DNA of 64,000 bases, from NCBI GenBank assembly GCA_903813345.2, contig CAIIXF020000010.1:22579181-22643180 (forward strand). The letters are read 5' to 3'. This DNA is from Owenia fusiformis (taxonomy: Eukaryota > Annelida > Polychaeta > Sabellida > Oweniidae). The number at the start of each line of letters is the position of its first letter. Within the stretch, counting starts at the first letter, position 1. Below are positions 46,690-59,811 of this stretch, one piece after another. Under the pieces are notes generated by a model. The model ran no database searches. It saw only the letters and a program-made list of their open reading frames with translations, and was not told the origin of the DNA. The position numbers were made by a program, and so were the translations under genes.

Positions 46690-48997
46690 ATGGCAGGAGT
46701 CTCAGCAGTGCGCTTTGACAGGGCAAATGACAATAAAATGATGCCACCCATAAAAACAGGAACGGATTTTCTCGCTTCCTCTCACTTCCAAATATCACAG
46801 GAACCATCTGTCACAGGTGGAGCCTTCAAAAGTATATTCAAGAAAGACTATGTTCCACATCCATTTGATGGGCGCCCAGGTGCAACTAAACCTCCAGCCC
46901 CTGCAGATATTATGCACAAAGACAGTGGTCATTTCTTTGATAAAATCTCTGAGACTAAACTAGCATATGAGGCAAAACACCTTAACAAACCTGAACTTAG
47001 AAATCAACATAATGCTCTCAGTAAAACAAACTTCAAAATGGACTCTGATAGAACAAAATTTTGTAACTTTGACACAACACATGATCTGGAATTTCCTCCT
47101 AAAGTTGGACCTGGATTCCAAAAAGCAGGACCAAAACAAAACCCGATGGAGAGCTTTATCCCACAAGGCGACATAGGAAAAGCCCCTCAACCAATTTCAG
47201 ATTATAGAGATCGCTACAGAGGACATGATGCAAATGAGAATAAAATTGTTAAAGCTAAATCTGACCATTATGAGGGACCACCAACTGTAAAGGGAGATAA
47301 CAGACTTCATCACTTTGATACAACACATAATGACATCTACAGAGGGCAATGGCAGCCAAAACTACCAGCATTGCCAGCTGTAAGTAACAAACAATTTATA
47401 TTAAAGCTTTTTGATATCTATAAATATTTGTTGTAGGCTTTCTACATGTTGTGGCCTATTGAATTTATGTAACTGAATTGAGAACAATTAAGGGGGCCAT
47501 TAAGAAATATTCAAGCTTTTGATCAATGTTAACACATCAATTTTAACCAGATAACTACTGAATATTAAATCTTGCATCTACATGACTACTGTTTATACTT
47601 TCAGCCCATTGGCTCTAATATACCCCAAGGTGATATGGATAGGGAGAATGTCAAGATGACGGAACAGCAGGATTCCTACCCAGCAAGAGACCTCTCAAAG
47701 TTAGACCCTTACAACAAAGCTGCAACTATGGGTCGACTGCAAAGAACAAATTTCCGTCAAGATGGTGGTCATAATGAATGGGGGACATACCAAAGTGAAC
47801 AAAAAGATCAATACAGAGCACTAGGACCTAACAGTAAGTACCACATTCACTTATTTTTTCAAGCCTAATTCTGCATCTATTGTCAGATTGTTCTTACTGT
47901 GGAAATTACTGAGTCAAAAAACAATACTTAGGAATTCCATTAAAACTCCTGTTTATATTCTCACAGTTTTATCATTGTATCTTTGAATAATGTATACCCT
48001 GATACATCACTTCTGATATTTTAAAACACTCATAAAAAATCTTCTCAGCATTAACATACAGCATCATAAACAAGCATGTACGGTAATCATACTGTTATGT
48101 AAAATAGTTTCTCTCCTGATTTTCAGTTGACAGAAACAGACCTACCCAACACCGTAACCATAGCGATTTCCCAATTGGTGATTATGATCCCAAGCGCATG
48201 ACAGATCAAGCATCTTTGACAACTAATCGGTTCTATCATGGGCACATTCAACAATATGGAAGACCAAAGATTGTCTCAGGAGCAAACAAGAGAACCAGTA
48301 GTAATGTTTGGTTTGGGGAACCCACACATAATGACTTATATTATCAGACAACAATGAATGATAAATATACCCCCAAGTATAAAGCACCTTATAAATCTCA
48401 CAGGGACACGGACCATTCAAAGAGTTCAATTCCACTAGATTACTATGGCAACCTGCAGAATACACCAACCACATGGAGTGATTTCCCTGACCCTAACCAA
48501 GGCAAACTCATCCCCAACCCAGAGGCTATAGATAATGTAAGTAAAATTTACATGTATTGATCAATATCTACTCATATATAGTTTATAGTGATAGCTGTAT
48601 ATGTTGCTTTCCTTTCAAATTCTCCCTAATTACACATTCACTCAGCTGACATTTCATAGCATCGTAGACCCTGTTGATCTTCCCCATTTTCCTCTTAATC
48701 TAGTGTGGTCATTGTACTGTAGATTCTTCGAAAATCTTAACATGCAGAGGAAAAATAATCCTTGTTGAAAGAGCATACCATGAATACTTACAGCCATCAT
48801 CAAATGTGATTTAATTTTTTTCTTTTTATGTTTTTCAGCTGAGACGCTCTCACATACAACCACCATTAGGAGGCGACAGGCATTTTAGTACAGAACATGT
48901 GGATCAATTCACTCCTAAGAAAACCAACCTCTACCAAGTGACAGATGCTGGCAAACTGCAGAAAAGCTCAGTGCCAATAGGAACACTCAATATATAG
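46690..48997 (+). CDS. SAXO5: Axonemal microtubule protein, SAXO5/TEX45-like, complete
   Basis: Coding exons are 46690-47379, 47605-47833, 48127-48536 and 48839-48997, phase-consistent, giving 495 residues. There is no signal peptide or membrane segment; the protein is basic and rich in Pro, Asn and His. It carries dispersed repeats of FDTTHxDxxxG type (FDTTHDLEF, FDTTHNDIYRG, GEPTHNDLYY) and FIPQGDIG/NIPQGDMD/DFPIGDYD. The last exon reads SHIQPPLGGDRHFSTEHVDQF and then VPIGTL, matching the C-terminus of mammalian TEX45 (SAXO5), which has SHVEPPLGG, FFSTQYKDEF and VPLGTL. The family is associated with sperm or ciliary doublet microtubules, so expression in ciliated cells is expected. AATAAA motifs at 49226-49231 and 49411-49416 are candidate polyadenylation signals. 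Family assignment rests mainly on the C-terminal block. Confidence 0.85.
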
Positions 48998-50063
48998 ACT
49001 ATCAATGAATATTTCAGTAATCATGAAAAATTATTGGTATTCCTCTTGCAATGAGTATTGTAGAGGAAGTTTCTGATTTAAAGGCATTTATAAATTCTGA
49101 ACTTGCTATTGATAAAGCATTTTAACAAATATATGTAATCATGTTAATTCAGGCTACTTATCTGATATGAGTTTATATTTCAGTTTGTGAAAGGTGTCAG
49201 ATATTTAGTTGTGACTTTAGTCTGAAATAAATTTCACTGAATATTTTCAAGGTCACATTATCAATATCATGATCAATCTTGTTGGCAGAGTTAGACAGAG
49301 TTCATAATAAGATCACTGCCTATAAATGCTATAAAAGTACTCTGATTGTTGAAGTTCATTCTTCAAGTATTTCTAGTATTTAATATAGTTTTGACCATTT
49401 TAATTGTGATAATAAATCAACCCAACACAATGTTCAGTCCACTTCTCATATGCCAATGTGTCTTCCGCAAACTGTTTATAAATATGTGTGCAATAAAATA
49501 TGTACTTTCCGACACATGTAAATAAATTAAACAGAATAAAAAATTATATTCACTATATAACATTACTGTAAATAATTTATTGTGTTTCAACCTTATAGGT
49601 AAACCAAGGTTACAATTTGACATCTTTATTCATCTGTTGATTTTGATTGATAAGACATAAAATCGTCCCAAAGATGTTTATATGCTATCCGATCAGAGGT
49701 CAGCCAAGGCTTGAGTCTTTTAATTTTGCTAATGTCAGCAATTGGCAAATAAGATACATCAGGCTGCAAGATTGATTCTAATACTGTACCCATGATTAAT
49801 TTGGCATATTTGTTTAAAATCATCAATTTATTTAATATCAGCCAAATTTTGGTGAAAAAATAAGATAATCCACAAAATCATTTCTGAGAATATTGTAAAA
49901 CTTTCCCCAGTTTGTTAAAATAACTAGATTGCCAATGAACGTACCATCCAAATAATCACAGATACAGTACTAGATATAGTATACACAAATATGTATGCCT
50001 TTCGAAGTCATTGTCACACCTAAGCTGTCTATACAATTCATATAAAACCTAAACAATATGTCA
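48998..50063. other. Tail-to-tail intergenic stretch of the SAXO5-like gene and NDUFA13
   Basis: This holds the two converging 3' UTRs. A 66-codon minus-strand ORF at 49626-49826 (containing YLPIADISKIKRLKPW) has fairly protein-like composition. It has no recognised family and no splice partners, so it is not called as a gene. Confidence 0.5.
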
Positions 50064-53000
50064 TCAATGCAATCTGTTCTTTTCATATGCTCTGTTCAAC
50101 ATGTCTTGACGTTTGTTATGTGCATAAAATTCCTCAATAGCTGGTTTGATCCAGACGTTACTCAGATTGTGGTAAACAGGCTCATTGTAAAGGTGACCAA
50201 CTTTCCAGTTGGCAACATCTTTCATCAGTTCTTCTTCTTCATCACGGTTGCTACGGAGCTGTTTAAGGAACCTGCAAAAACAATTTCCAATTAGGCTGGA
50301 GTAAAAATAAATGTTTTTATGTGGGAATGTTTAAAATATATATCAGTGTCATTTTGATAAAAAACTAATTTCAGTAGGGGAGGCATAAAAATCCAGGTTT
50401 CATTATTTTGAAGAAAACATGTTGAAATTAAGTAGGTAATTATGTACCCAGGTATAATATTTTCAATATTCCATAGGGCAAAAATAAACTACAAGGGGAG
50501 GACTGACTAGTAAAGGGCAATTCTGCCGATCATGCAATAACAAGGAACAAAATAAGTTACATGTACATTAATATGAAAGTCATGAAGAATTTGCATTTAC
50601 CTCATGAACAAAATTGATAAAATGGACCAGATTGGGAACTCTGAACTGTTATCAGTTCTCCATCAAGAACAATTCAGATCTTGCGAAACACAGTAAACAT
50701 TAAGTAAACAGACAGAAAACATTCCTTTATGTGCCACATAAGCAATGCATACTGATAATAAACAATGCAATACATGTATGAGCTGTTGGATACTTACATC
50801 CTTTGCTGCTCAGCCAGAAGGAGGGGAGCCACAGCAATACGGCCATCTTGCATCTCGACCTCAAAGTCCCTAAATGCAAATATACTAAGTGTATTTCATC
50901 CATTAAGGAAACAGCAGCTATACATTTATCCATTATAAATATAAAAATTAATTGAATTAAATTTTAATTGTTGCTGATTTCTCAAAAAATAATGTACTTT
51001 AATTATTAATAATTGTTTTCATCTTCTGTAAAAATCAATGAAGCTAAAGATTTTCATTGCTTTTTTGTTTCTAGCTGTGATTTATATCAAATCATGATGC
51101 CCTACTAGCTTTCTTAAAGTTGTAACTACTCGTGCATTAGCTGATAATTCACACTTTTATTCATTTGTGTTTAATTACACATAACTGTTTGGATTCATTC
51201 ACAATGAAATGTTTTTCTGGTATATTTGAGCCATATTTGTTTTAGATCATCTTTACTATGAGCAAAGGATTTTTCGAACTAAACTAAAAGTTTTATAAGT
51301 ATGAATATTATTGTTCTGATGATCCCTGCATCTATGCATTATCTAACTCAGTCATTTCTGATCATTAAGCTTTGATTCTCAGAGTCTGGTATCACATCTA
51401 ATGAAGCATGTAAGCATCCCCTATGACATCACACAATTCAAATGTTCAATTTATTTTATAGTAAAAGCATTTAACAACATATTCAAGATAACATTTTAGT
51501 GTTTGATAATTTATGAGAGTTTATTATGTATGTAAACAAGGTTAATAAAGCTCATTATATCTCAATTATTTTTATTTGCCCCGGGTGCCTTGATTTCCGG
51601 TTACTATGGCAACCATTACTTATCTAATATTTCTGTTATACCAAATATTTCTTGATAGATTAAAGAGAGAATCAGAGATAGCGAGCAGGCTAAACAAAAA
51701 ATTGTTTCAATTTTAGAATATTTTTGGCTCATGTCATTCCTTGTCATGTCTATTTTCTAAAAATCACAAAAGTGCATACTTTATTCAAGGAAAATGAAAG
51801 ATTTTTACAATAATGTATTATTTTTCTATAAGAATGGTTACCATTCTTATTATTTGGGAGAATTTAAACATTTTTCACCCATTTTTGCACTTTGAATCAT
51901 TAATAACTTCACCAATTTATAACATATTGTGAATCTTTTGGGAGATATTGTAAGGAATAGATTGGTAGGTCAATTATGCACGTTGCTTGTAATTTTGTCA
52001 CCCCCTATAGATCTGATTCTGCCTTTAATACAGTATTCTATACTGCAGATTCTATGAAAATTTCGTGAGAATATGTTGAAAAATAAAAATTTAGAGAGAT
52101 ATTATGAGAACTTTATGATATACCCTCGTATGGTAACCCAATTAAGACAAAATGAAATGCACTCTTCACTCTCAACTCTTATCAAGAGTTATTACTTACC
52201 TTCTCTTTTGAAAGACTCCTGTAAAACCCCACATAGCTACTCCAGTTAAGCCAAGAAAACTCCCAAAGTAGACAACACCAGAATAACCTGCAAATATACC
52301 AATAAAACTTGTCTTTATGATACACAAATTAAAGGGAACATTTTTATTCAAAAGTAGGTCTCCAGATTCTGAAATTCAAGAAATAATTATAATGAGAAAC
52401 TTTTGAAAAGTGTCAATTGTGCAATTTGTATCTCACAATAATTTCATAATATGACACAGAATGAACCCTAAGAAATTGTACAATAATTTGGTTACAAAAT
52501 GAATAGAACCAATAACTGTAAAAGTGGGTGCCACTGTATGTTGAAATTAAACTTGCGAGAAAGGATAGAAAGTGTAAAATGTAAGAACCAATCTTGGGTT
52601 GTGAGTATTTCCATGGAATGTCCTGTTTACACAGGGTACATGGGGTAAAACAGATTTGTTTGCTACCACAGTGCAATATTATATGGAAAAAATATTTATA
52701 TTGTACACCTTGTACAACTCAGATTGCTTGTGGTTTGGTTACTAAAATATATGGCCTCTTATATTTTGATGCTACTCTGCCATGTTATTTAAAAAAAAAA
52801 TTAACATGACTGAAACTCCTCAAATTACAAGAGCATACAGGTTTACCACACATAAAACTAATTTATCTGAAATAAATGTCATTTGTGTACAATATGATAC
52901 TATATTTTTCGATGTAATATTGTACTGTGGTTTATTTATTCTTTATTTTGAAGGTTTTATTGACAGAAATATAACACTGAAATGGACTATAGAAGATCAA

Positions 53001-56000
53001 GTTTTTCATCATATATATTTAGATGTTAACCATTAGTCTGGAGGCTATAAAGCATATGTTATAAGGTTTGTTAATGTCTAAACACTACCATAAAAGTTTA
53101 ACATTGACAAGTCACACATTGAACAATATGGTTCATTATTGAGCTGATTAATAAAAAAGAATGTAACAGTAAGATGAACAGATACCCTGAAAGTCTCCAC
53201 TCTTCTTTCCTCTAACTACTAATACATACAATTTTGCAGTTTTGATCTTATTCACCTCAAATGGAGCTTTTGTATCATTTTTATTACTAGATCCTCCAAA
53301 GAAAAGCCAATCAATCAAGCTGATTACAATATAGTACCTTTAATAACAATAAAAGAATCAAGAAAATGAGATACAGAAATCCTATTTGCAAAATGAGGCA
53401 GGTCTCTGACAGACAATTTGGGATAACTATTTTCGTTATGATAATATTAGTCTGCATTTTTATATCATATGATTTTGACAGACTAAAATCTCAAAGACAC
53501 ATGTATGGAGATGAACCACCAGGATATAAAGATGTTCTACTATATAAAGATGAAAGTTCACAAGATGCAAACAGGTACTACGCTTTTAATCCTAGTTGTC
53601 CATGTTCATGTTAATATTCTGCAAAATACCCATTTGAAGGTGATTTAAAATCAAAAACAAATCTAAAAATACATGTACAGTTGTATTCCATAATTTAAGA
53701 AAAATATTAACATGAAAAATGGGATTTTTGTTCACCATCTGAGACTTTAATACTAAATGATATTTTATTTGTACCTTGTATGTATTTGAAATGAATAAAT
53801 TTGATAAAACATAATTTTGCATCACTTTATAGGAAATTCAATTTTGATCCAAATGGCAATAAAATTATTGTCATACTTCACATCCAGAAAACAGGAGGAA
53901 CAACTTTTGAGTCGAGACTGGTGGAAACACTAAATGTGACACCAAGATGTGTGTGCCGCCCAGGAGAAAAGCGCTGTGAGTGCATCAATAATAATGGACA
54001 TGTTTGGATAGTGAGTGGCCAAAAATCCCTCAGGTGGCCATGTGGTCTACATGCTGATTGGACAGAATGGAATGAATGCATTGATGGATATTTTGATGAA
54101 CTTGAAACACTGCATAGGGACAGAAGGTAACTCACTGATTGCTTATTCTAATGTTTTATTCCCAGGTAGTATATACTTTGCTTATAAGGGTTTGATTCTA
54201 TTTAAGTGATAGGTATGTAAATGCCACTGCCAATATGTAAATGCTACCATACCTATGAAATTGAAATTTTGAGAATTAAATATGGACCTAAAATGATATT
54301 TGAATAGTTCATTGAAAGACTCTTTAAAAAAAGTGAAAATTACTAAGAAGAGCAATTTACTTGAACTGTGTACAGTGAGTAGTTTTTAATCAAAGCGTAA
54401 CAAATACGTACATATACACGCCTAACCATCGCGTAAGCAGGCGTCACCGTACAGCGTCAAAAAATACAGTAGTAAAGTTTTCTGTACGGTGACGAAAATT
54501 AACTGAGTTGAAGCAAAAACTATAATGGGGGTTTTAAAAAAATTAATTAGATGAAACTAAATACGATTTCGAGTGTAATAAAAACAGCATTCTCTTAGGA
54601 ATGGTTTTAACTTTCTAATTATGATAAAAGTTTTTCGAGCACTGCTCGGATTTTTTCTGACTGGATCGGCCCACACAATCGACTCGAGAGAAAAATGTTG
54701 TTTTTTCACTTTTCGTTTGGTTATTATTTTCCCTGTCGTCTGAGAGTATGGATTATTTTTATGAGAATATGTATTTGTTATCTACACATTTTAGAACAGA
54801 TGAATATTCGGCAAATAATCATTCAGTGTATTTATTTAAAAAAGATCAGATCTGTACGGTGACGCATCTACTGTACGGTGACGATTTCATGAAGTGTAAT
54901 AAATGACCTCAGTATTAACTTAAGATTCCATAAGTTTTTGTGTGGAAATTCAAATGTTGTATCCCATTCAACATTGAAAAGATCAATTCTTATGTCTGAT
55001 AACAAGGATTAAATACTGAAACACAGTCAACTCAAGTTGACGCAATGCTTTGATATCATTTGAAATACAGACCAGGCTTTTCTCATATGACTAACAAAGA
55101 TAGCCTACATAGCCATCTTTACCCCATGCAAGATATTGCATCTTTCATCCTAAAAGTCACATGTGCAAGATGAGATTTACTTGTGACATTCCTTGTTTTA
55201 AAGCAATAATAACATAGCAATAAATATACTGAGTTTTTGGTTTCATGACCCCTACCGTATCACACATTTCCAGTAACCTTCCATTAAACGATGGAAGATA
55301 TCGTTGAATTGTAGCGCCCATGCACTATATATGAACAAATGATCATACTCCATAGTTTCCATTTCATATAAGCCTAGTCTCATTTAGTTCATCAAAGCAT
55401 AACGCCAACTATAAAGACTTCGATGAAAACTAAAAATATCGAGATCGACACTTCCTGTCCGCCATCTTAAATGCAAAAGTGACTGCAGTAACTTTCACTG
55501 ATCATTTTGACAACATGTATACGAGGGATACTAGATTGGATCAACATTTGAACTACCACACCAAAACTTATGCGATTTGAAATAATAAATAATGAATTCT
55601 TTATATTACTTCTCACAAATTATAATGAATCGTCAACGTACAGCTGATGTGTCACCGTACAAATTTGATATTTTTTAAATATACATAATGAATGGTTGTT
55701 TGTTGAATCTTTGCCAGTTCTAAAATGTGTAGTCGACAAATACATATTCTCATAAAAATAATACATACTCTCAGACGGCAGGGAAAATAATAACCAAACA
55801 AAATGTGAAAAAACAACCTTTTTTCACTCTGGTCGATTATGTGGGCCGATTCACTCAGAAAAAATCCGAACAGTGCTCGTAAAACATTTATCATAATTAC
55901 AAAGTTAAAACCATTCCTAAGAGAATGCTGTTTTTATTTCACATGAAATCGTATTAGTTTTCATCAAATTAATTTTTTTAAACCCATGTCATAGTTTTTG

Positions 56001-59000
56001 TTTCAAAGCAGTTAATTTGCGTCACCACCGCTATTTTTTTACGCTGTACGGTGACGCCTACCTACGCGATGGTTAGGCGTGATATATATCCATTGTTATC
56101 CATCCCATTGTTATATCAATTTGATCTATTCTTTTCAGTTACCTATATGTTACAATGCTAAGAGAGCCTATTCAGAGATATATAAGTGAATGGAAGCATG
56201 TCCAGCAGGGTGCTACATGGATTAGATACAAGGGACATGAAATAAAATGCAACAGACAGAAAGTTACTGAGAAGGAACTACCCAAATGTTTTAAATCTAA
56301 CTGGATAAATGTCCAGCTTAATGACTTCATCAAATGTCCACACAACCTTGCTATAAACAGACAGACTAGAATGCTAGCCAATCTATCATTGGTTGACTGC
56401 TATAATACTAGCACAATACCAAAGCCAGAAAGAGATAGAATGATGCTTGAAAGTGCAAAAAATAATTTGAGGAATATGGCATATTTTGGATTAACAGAGT
56501 ACCAAGAATTGAATCAACATCTCTTTGAATTTACATTTGGAGTGAATTTTACAAAAGATTTTTCCCAAAAAGCGATAACTAACGCAGTTGAAGCTGAAAA
56601 TGTTATTTCATCTTCCCAACTTGAAAGCATCAAAGAACTAAATAATCTTGATATTGAACTGTATAAATATGCAAAGAAGTTGTATTTTCAAAGAATAGAT
56701 GCATATAATATAATAAAATATAAAGTACAAGAGTGAAATACTTCATATTAGATGAAATAAAAATTATAATATTTATAAATTATATTTTAAATTTATTTTC
56801 AAATGAAATGTACCCCTCCCACTTTCATTAGCTAAATAATATGATGCTTTTTCATTTTCTACAAATCTAATAGATGTGACCAAAATCTTTGAAAACAAAG
56901 TGAAATCTCTTGTTTAAGAACCTTTATTCTAGCCAGCAATTAGGTTTGATTTTGGCAACCTAAATCTACGGGTTGAGGCTTAATCAACTAGTGTTCTTCT
57001 GAGAAAATGAGGATTTTGACAAGGGTTATTGACATGGGAATATGCACTATTGACATAACATGAGGATACCAACATCATATTCTCATGTTATCATCATGGA
57101 GCTATAATGAAATCCTCATTATCTTAGAAGAACACTGGTTGATTGAGTCTTAACCAGTAAAATTCTAATTGGTTGGAATAGGGGTTCTTAGGGGAGGCAT
57201 CAAAAGTTCGATGTCGGATCAAAAACTAGATAAATCTAGTTAGGGGGAGGGGGTTCAAAGCCATTTCAGTTTGCTATCTGACAAATTTCACACGTTTGAC
57301 ACGTAATCCCTTGGAATGGTTTAAAAATAAAGATTTTACCTCATGCTTTCTTCATGATCATTCAATGGATTCTATTCAATCAATAGCCGCAAATAACGCT
57401 AGGAATTAACAAAAACTAGATCATTTTTAGAATAAATTTTTCAAATTCTCAAACCGGAAGTAAAGGGTTCTCGTTTTTGATCACCCTGGAATTGGTTATT
57501 TCATTTTATCGATGGTGTTGGTTTCCAACATGAACACATTTAATCGTAAGTTTATGACCATTCTTCAGATATTAGAAAGATATTGAGTATACAATGAGTC
57601 TATATGTAAAAACTATTGTAAAGTCACAGGCCTATTACGACTATCACATTTTTTTTCGTTCTGTACATAAAAAAGCGTAATGCAGTAGACTCACATCGGA
57701 AAAAATAAGATTTCAAAAGTCAGTGATCAATTTTCATGGTATTTAGGTTTTTTTTTGGGGGGGGGGTTCAAAGTCAAAACTAGATTTATTTAGTTTCCGA
57801 CATTGAACTTTTGATGCCTCCCCTTAAACAGGAGATTTTAGCATAACCATGTGCTTTCTAAAAATGTTGGTTACCTCTATAATCGAGGATGAAAAAATAA
57901 CATTTATAGTTAAAAGTGACCTTGGAATGCATTTTATGTAGATGAAAAAATTAGTTTTGATTCATGTCAAATCAGAAAGTAGTGCCAACTCAAAAATGAA
58001 ATAATGTATAAAATCTAATCAGCGAGATTCAAAGTTATTACAGATCACTTGATAAAGGAATAAATAGTAGTGATGGGACTCGCCATCGTGAGTATAAAAG
58101 GGTAATCATGATTTTTCTCAGAAATTTTCAGGATCACGATTTTCAAATTTTCAATCGATTGATCATTTTGCTAGGCTCATTTGAGTTCTAGTCGATTACC
58201 GAGTCACTCGTTACAACACTAATATATACTGATAGGCCATTCAATATGGTGGCATTATTGATGTCACAAGACAATGTAGACTCCTGGATTCAGATTGCAT
58301 AATGAAGTTATTCACCTATTGAGAATTAGAGAATGACTACATGCTATAACCTAATTGGGGAGAGCCTCTAATAGAGCATGGTATTTAAATTATATCTCAT
58401 TTTTCGATTTTGAAATGACAATTTGTCATATTTCCCGCATCTGTGATATTTGAATGAAGTCTTTTTATTTACACATGCGCCAAAATCCGAACGAGAAAAA
58501 AGAACCTTGCGCAGATTGCCTCTACTCGAAAAATGATGATTAACATTTATTTCTATCAAATACTGCGCTTCCATAAAATAAAGCTAATAGATTTTACATT
58601 CACTTATATTAAGTAGTAGTAGTAGTTAGTATCATCCAATTCATTTGACAAAAATGAACCTTCAACTTTGATTTCTCAACCAAGTAACATCTACTTGTAG
58701 ATACCAAATATTTTGTTATGCAAACAAATAAAATTCTGATCATAAAAAAGTAAAACGAAATGAAAACATTTCCCAAATCAAAGAAGTTCATTGAAAATGA
58801 CATAGGATGATACCTATAAACTAATACGAGGACCTCTGGGGAGAAGGGCCTCCTTATAAAAACATTTAATTACTAACAACAGAATTAATTTGAAATGGAA
58901 TAATCTTAAAAGGTTTGAAAATGAAACAGTTTCATCATCACATCTGCAAGGTGTTTGAAAGAGTATACAAATTTTCTTAAGTGACCTTATTTTTAACTTA

Positions 59001-59806
59001 ACATATGAACAGGATACATAATACGAGTATATGCTATTTCAATGAATCTTTACACTTTATGAAGTATGGAGAAGGACCCAATAAACATTAATGTCAAGTG
59101 TCTACTTGCAATTACAGATGGGGAAATAAATTCAAATAATGCTGAAAGCTGAATTCTTTAAAAAAAAAAAAAAAAAAAAAACTTATATTAAGTAGCTTAC
59201 TAGCTTCTCGTAGGTAAGTTACAGTCTAATTCTTTAGCTAAGTCTTATCTGTACCAACACAGTAGTACACAAGGTCTAGTTTTTTATTTCGGAAACCAGT
59301 TCATATGGTTAAAATAACGAAGTGTTGTGATGTAACCATCTATCTACTCTCCAGTATAGATGTCAGTCTAGATGGATTTACAGTTGAAATGTTCGGCTCT
59401 AAAGAAAGCCCATACTGTATAGGGGCCGCTTGCGTACCGACATAAAGTCAGCTCTCTTTCTAGACCGTGGGCAGGATAGAGTGACGACAGATGTCAGTAT
59501 GCAAGCAAATGCTCCATGCGCAGGCTACAGTACCTTCAATTGCAATGGGGACTGGATCTAACTCAGGATCTGTACTTTAGACTAGCTTAGGCAAAAAAAT
59601 TTAAATAAAAAAGTAAAAAAATGCATAAAACAGAAAAGGTCTTCCTGTTTGTAGCAATAGCATAGTGGTCGATTGATATTGAAATAAAAAATGAAAAACT
59701 TACGTCCAAAGCGGCGTGGGCGGGACCTATGTGCCCAATGTATGTCTTGGTAGCCCCCAGAACGGGGCATTTCTTGTCGAAATTCATTTCCACCACTGCC
59801 CGCCAT
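50064..59806 (-). CDS. NDUFA13: NADH dehydrogenase 1 alpha subcomplex subunit 13 (GRIM-19), complete, four exons
   Basis: Exons in transcript order are 59806-59704, 52287-52200, 50869-50798 and 50271-50064; phases 1, 2 and 2 agree, giving 156 residues (fly about 154). The N-terminus holds QEMPRSGGYQDIHW, equivalent to the family's QDMPPPGGYxxIxY. Exon 2 encodes the single membrane helix YSGVVYFGSFLGLTGVAMWG. Exon 3 has RIAVAPLLLAEQQR. Exon 4 has FLKQLRSNRDEEEELMKDV, WKVGHLYNEPVYHN and the C-terminal FYAHN segment. The subunit is an accessory membrane protein of respiratory complex I in the inner mitochondrial membrane. Exon 1 is 7.4 kb from exon 2. It was placed by homology plus exact phase (C joined to GT, giving Arg). 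That intron contains the oppositely transcribed HS6ST gene. Confidence 0.92.
50870..52199. other. NDUFA13 intron 2
   Basis: AT-rich intron with no exon or ordered repeat recognised. Confidence 0.55.
53366..56736 (+). CDS. HS6ST: Heparan-sulfate 6-O-sulfotransferase, complete, three exons
   Basis: Exons are 53366-53574, 53833-54126 and 56139-56736; both junctions are in phase 2 and the protein is 366 residues. It is a type II Golgi membrane protein: a short basic N-terminus, one helix at about 18-36 (FGITIFVMIILVCIFISY), a stem, then the catalytic domain. HIQKTGGTTF (86-95) is the 5'-phosphosulfate loop that binds PAPS. CGLHADWTEW (140-149) contains the conserved His expected to act as base. 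TMLREPIQRYISEW is the 3'-phosphate-binding helix. QQGATW, NNLRNMAYFGLTEYQ and LYKYAKKLYFQR complete the family pattern. The enzyme adds sulfate to the 6-O position of heparan-sulfate glucosamine, tuning FGF and Wnt signalling. It lacks the long vertebrate C-terminal tail. The gene lies inside NDUFA13 intron 1 on the opposite strand. Confidence 0.95.
54417..56081. mobile_element. Foldback element with CACGCCTAACC termini in the HS6ST intron
   Basis: The left end is CACGCCTAACCATCGCGTA and the right end is its inverse TACGCGATGGTTAGGCGTG. The arms of about 460-480 bases (54417-54895 and 55620-56081) pair with scattered mismatches, including AATAATAACCAAACA, CATATTCTCATAAAAATAAT and AACCATTCCTAAGAGAATGC blocks. 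CTGTACGGTGACG words recur in both arms and both orientations. A loop of about 720 bases is unrelated. Flanks ATATA (54412-54416 and 56082-56086) may be a 5-bp duplication, but the AT repeat makes its length ambiguous. No ORF. Confidence 0.75.
56937..57172. repeat. Short foldback repeat
   Basis: AGTGTTCTTCTGAGAAAATG and GAGGCTTAATCAAC on the left pair with CATTATCTTAGAAGAACACT and GATTGAGTCTTAACC on the right. The outer CAATTAGG/CTAATTGG ends also pair. Probably a decayed MITE. Confidence 0.6.
57191..57823. mobile_element. PIF/Harbinger-like MITE
   Basis: The termini are GGGGAGGCATCAAAAGTTC and its exact inverse. A subterminal pair is formed by AACTAGAT and ATCTAGTT-type blocks plus GGTTCAAAG. 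TTA abuts both ends (57188-57190 and 57824-57826), the 3-bp site of PIF/Harbinger elements. It is 633 bp with no transposase. Confidence 0.7.
57824..59703. other. NDUFA13 intron 1, part upstream of the HS6ST gene
   Basis: No exon is supportable. It includes a run of about 20 A at 59160-59181, possibly the tail of a retroposed sequence. Confidence 0.5.
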
Positions 59807-59811
59807 CTTGG
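59800..59811 (-). promoter_or_regulatory. YY1-type motif over the NDUFA13 start codon
   Basis: On the minus strand the sequence is CCAAGATGGCGG, the YY1 consensus, with its ATG being the start codon. Such sites at the 5' ends of housekeeping and mitochondrial genes set the transcription start in animals. Confidence 0.55.

Noticed and set aside
49626-49826. 66-codon minus-strand ORF downstream of NDUFA13
   Set aside because: Composition is protein-like, but there is no homologue I recognise and it lies where the NDUFA13 3' UTR should be.
53187-53340. Minus-strand open stretch (containing LIDWLFFGG and KTAKLYVLVV) as NDUFA13 exon 1 or a cassette exon
   Set aside because: It can end in the right phase for exon 2, but every available acceptor gives a stop or the wrong phase. 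It does not resemble the family N-terminus, whereas 59704-59806 does.
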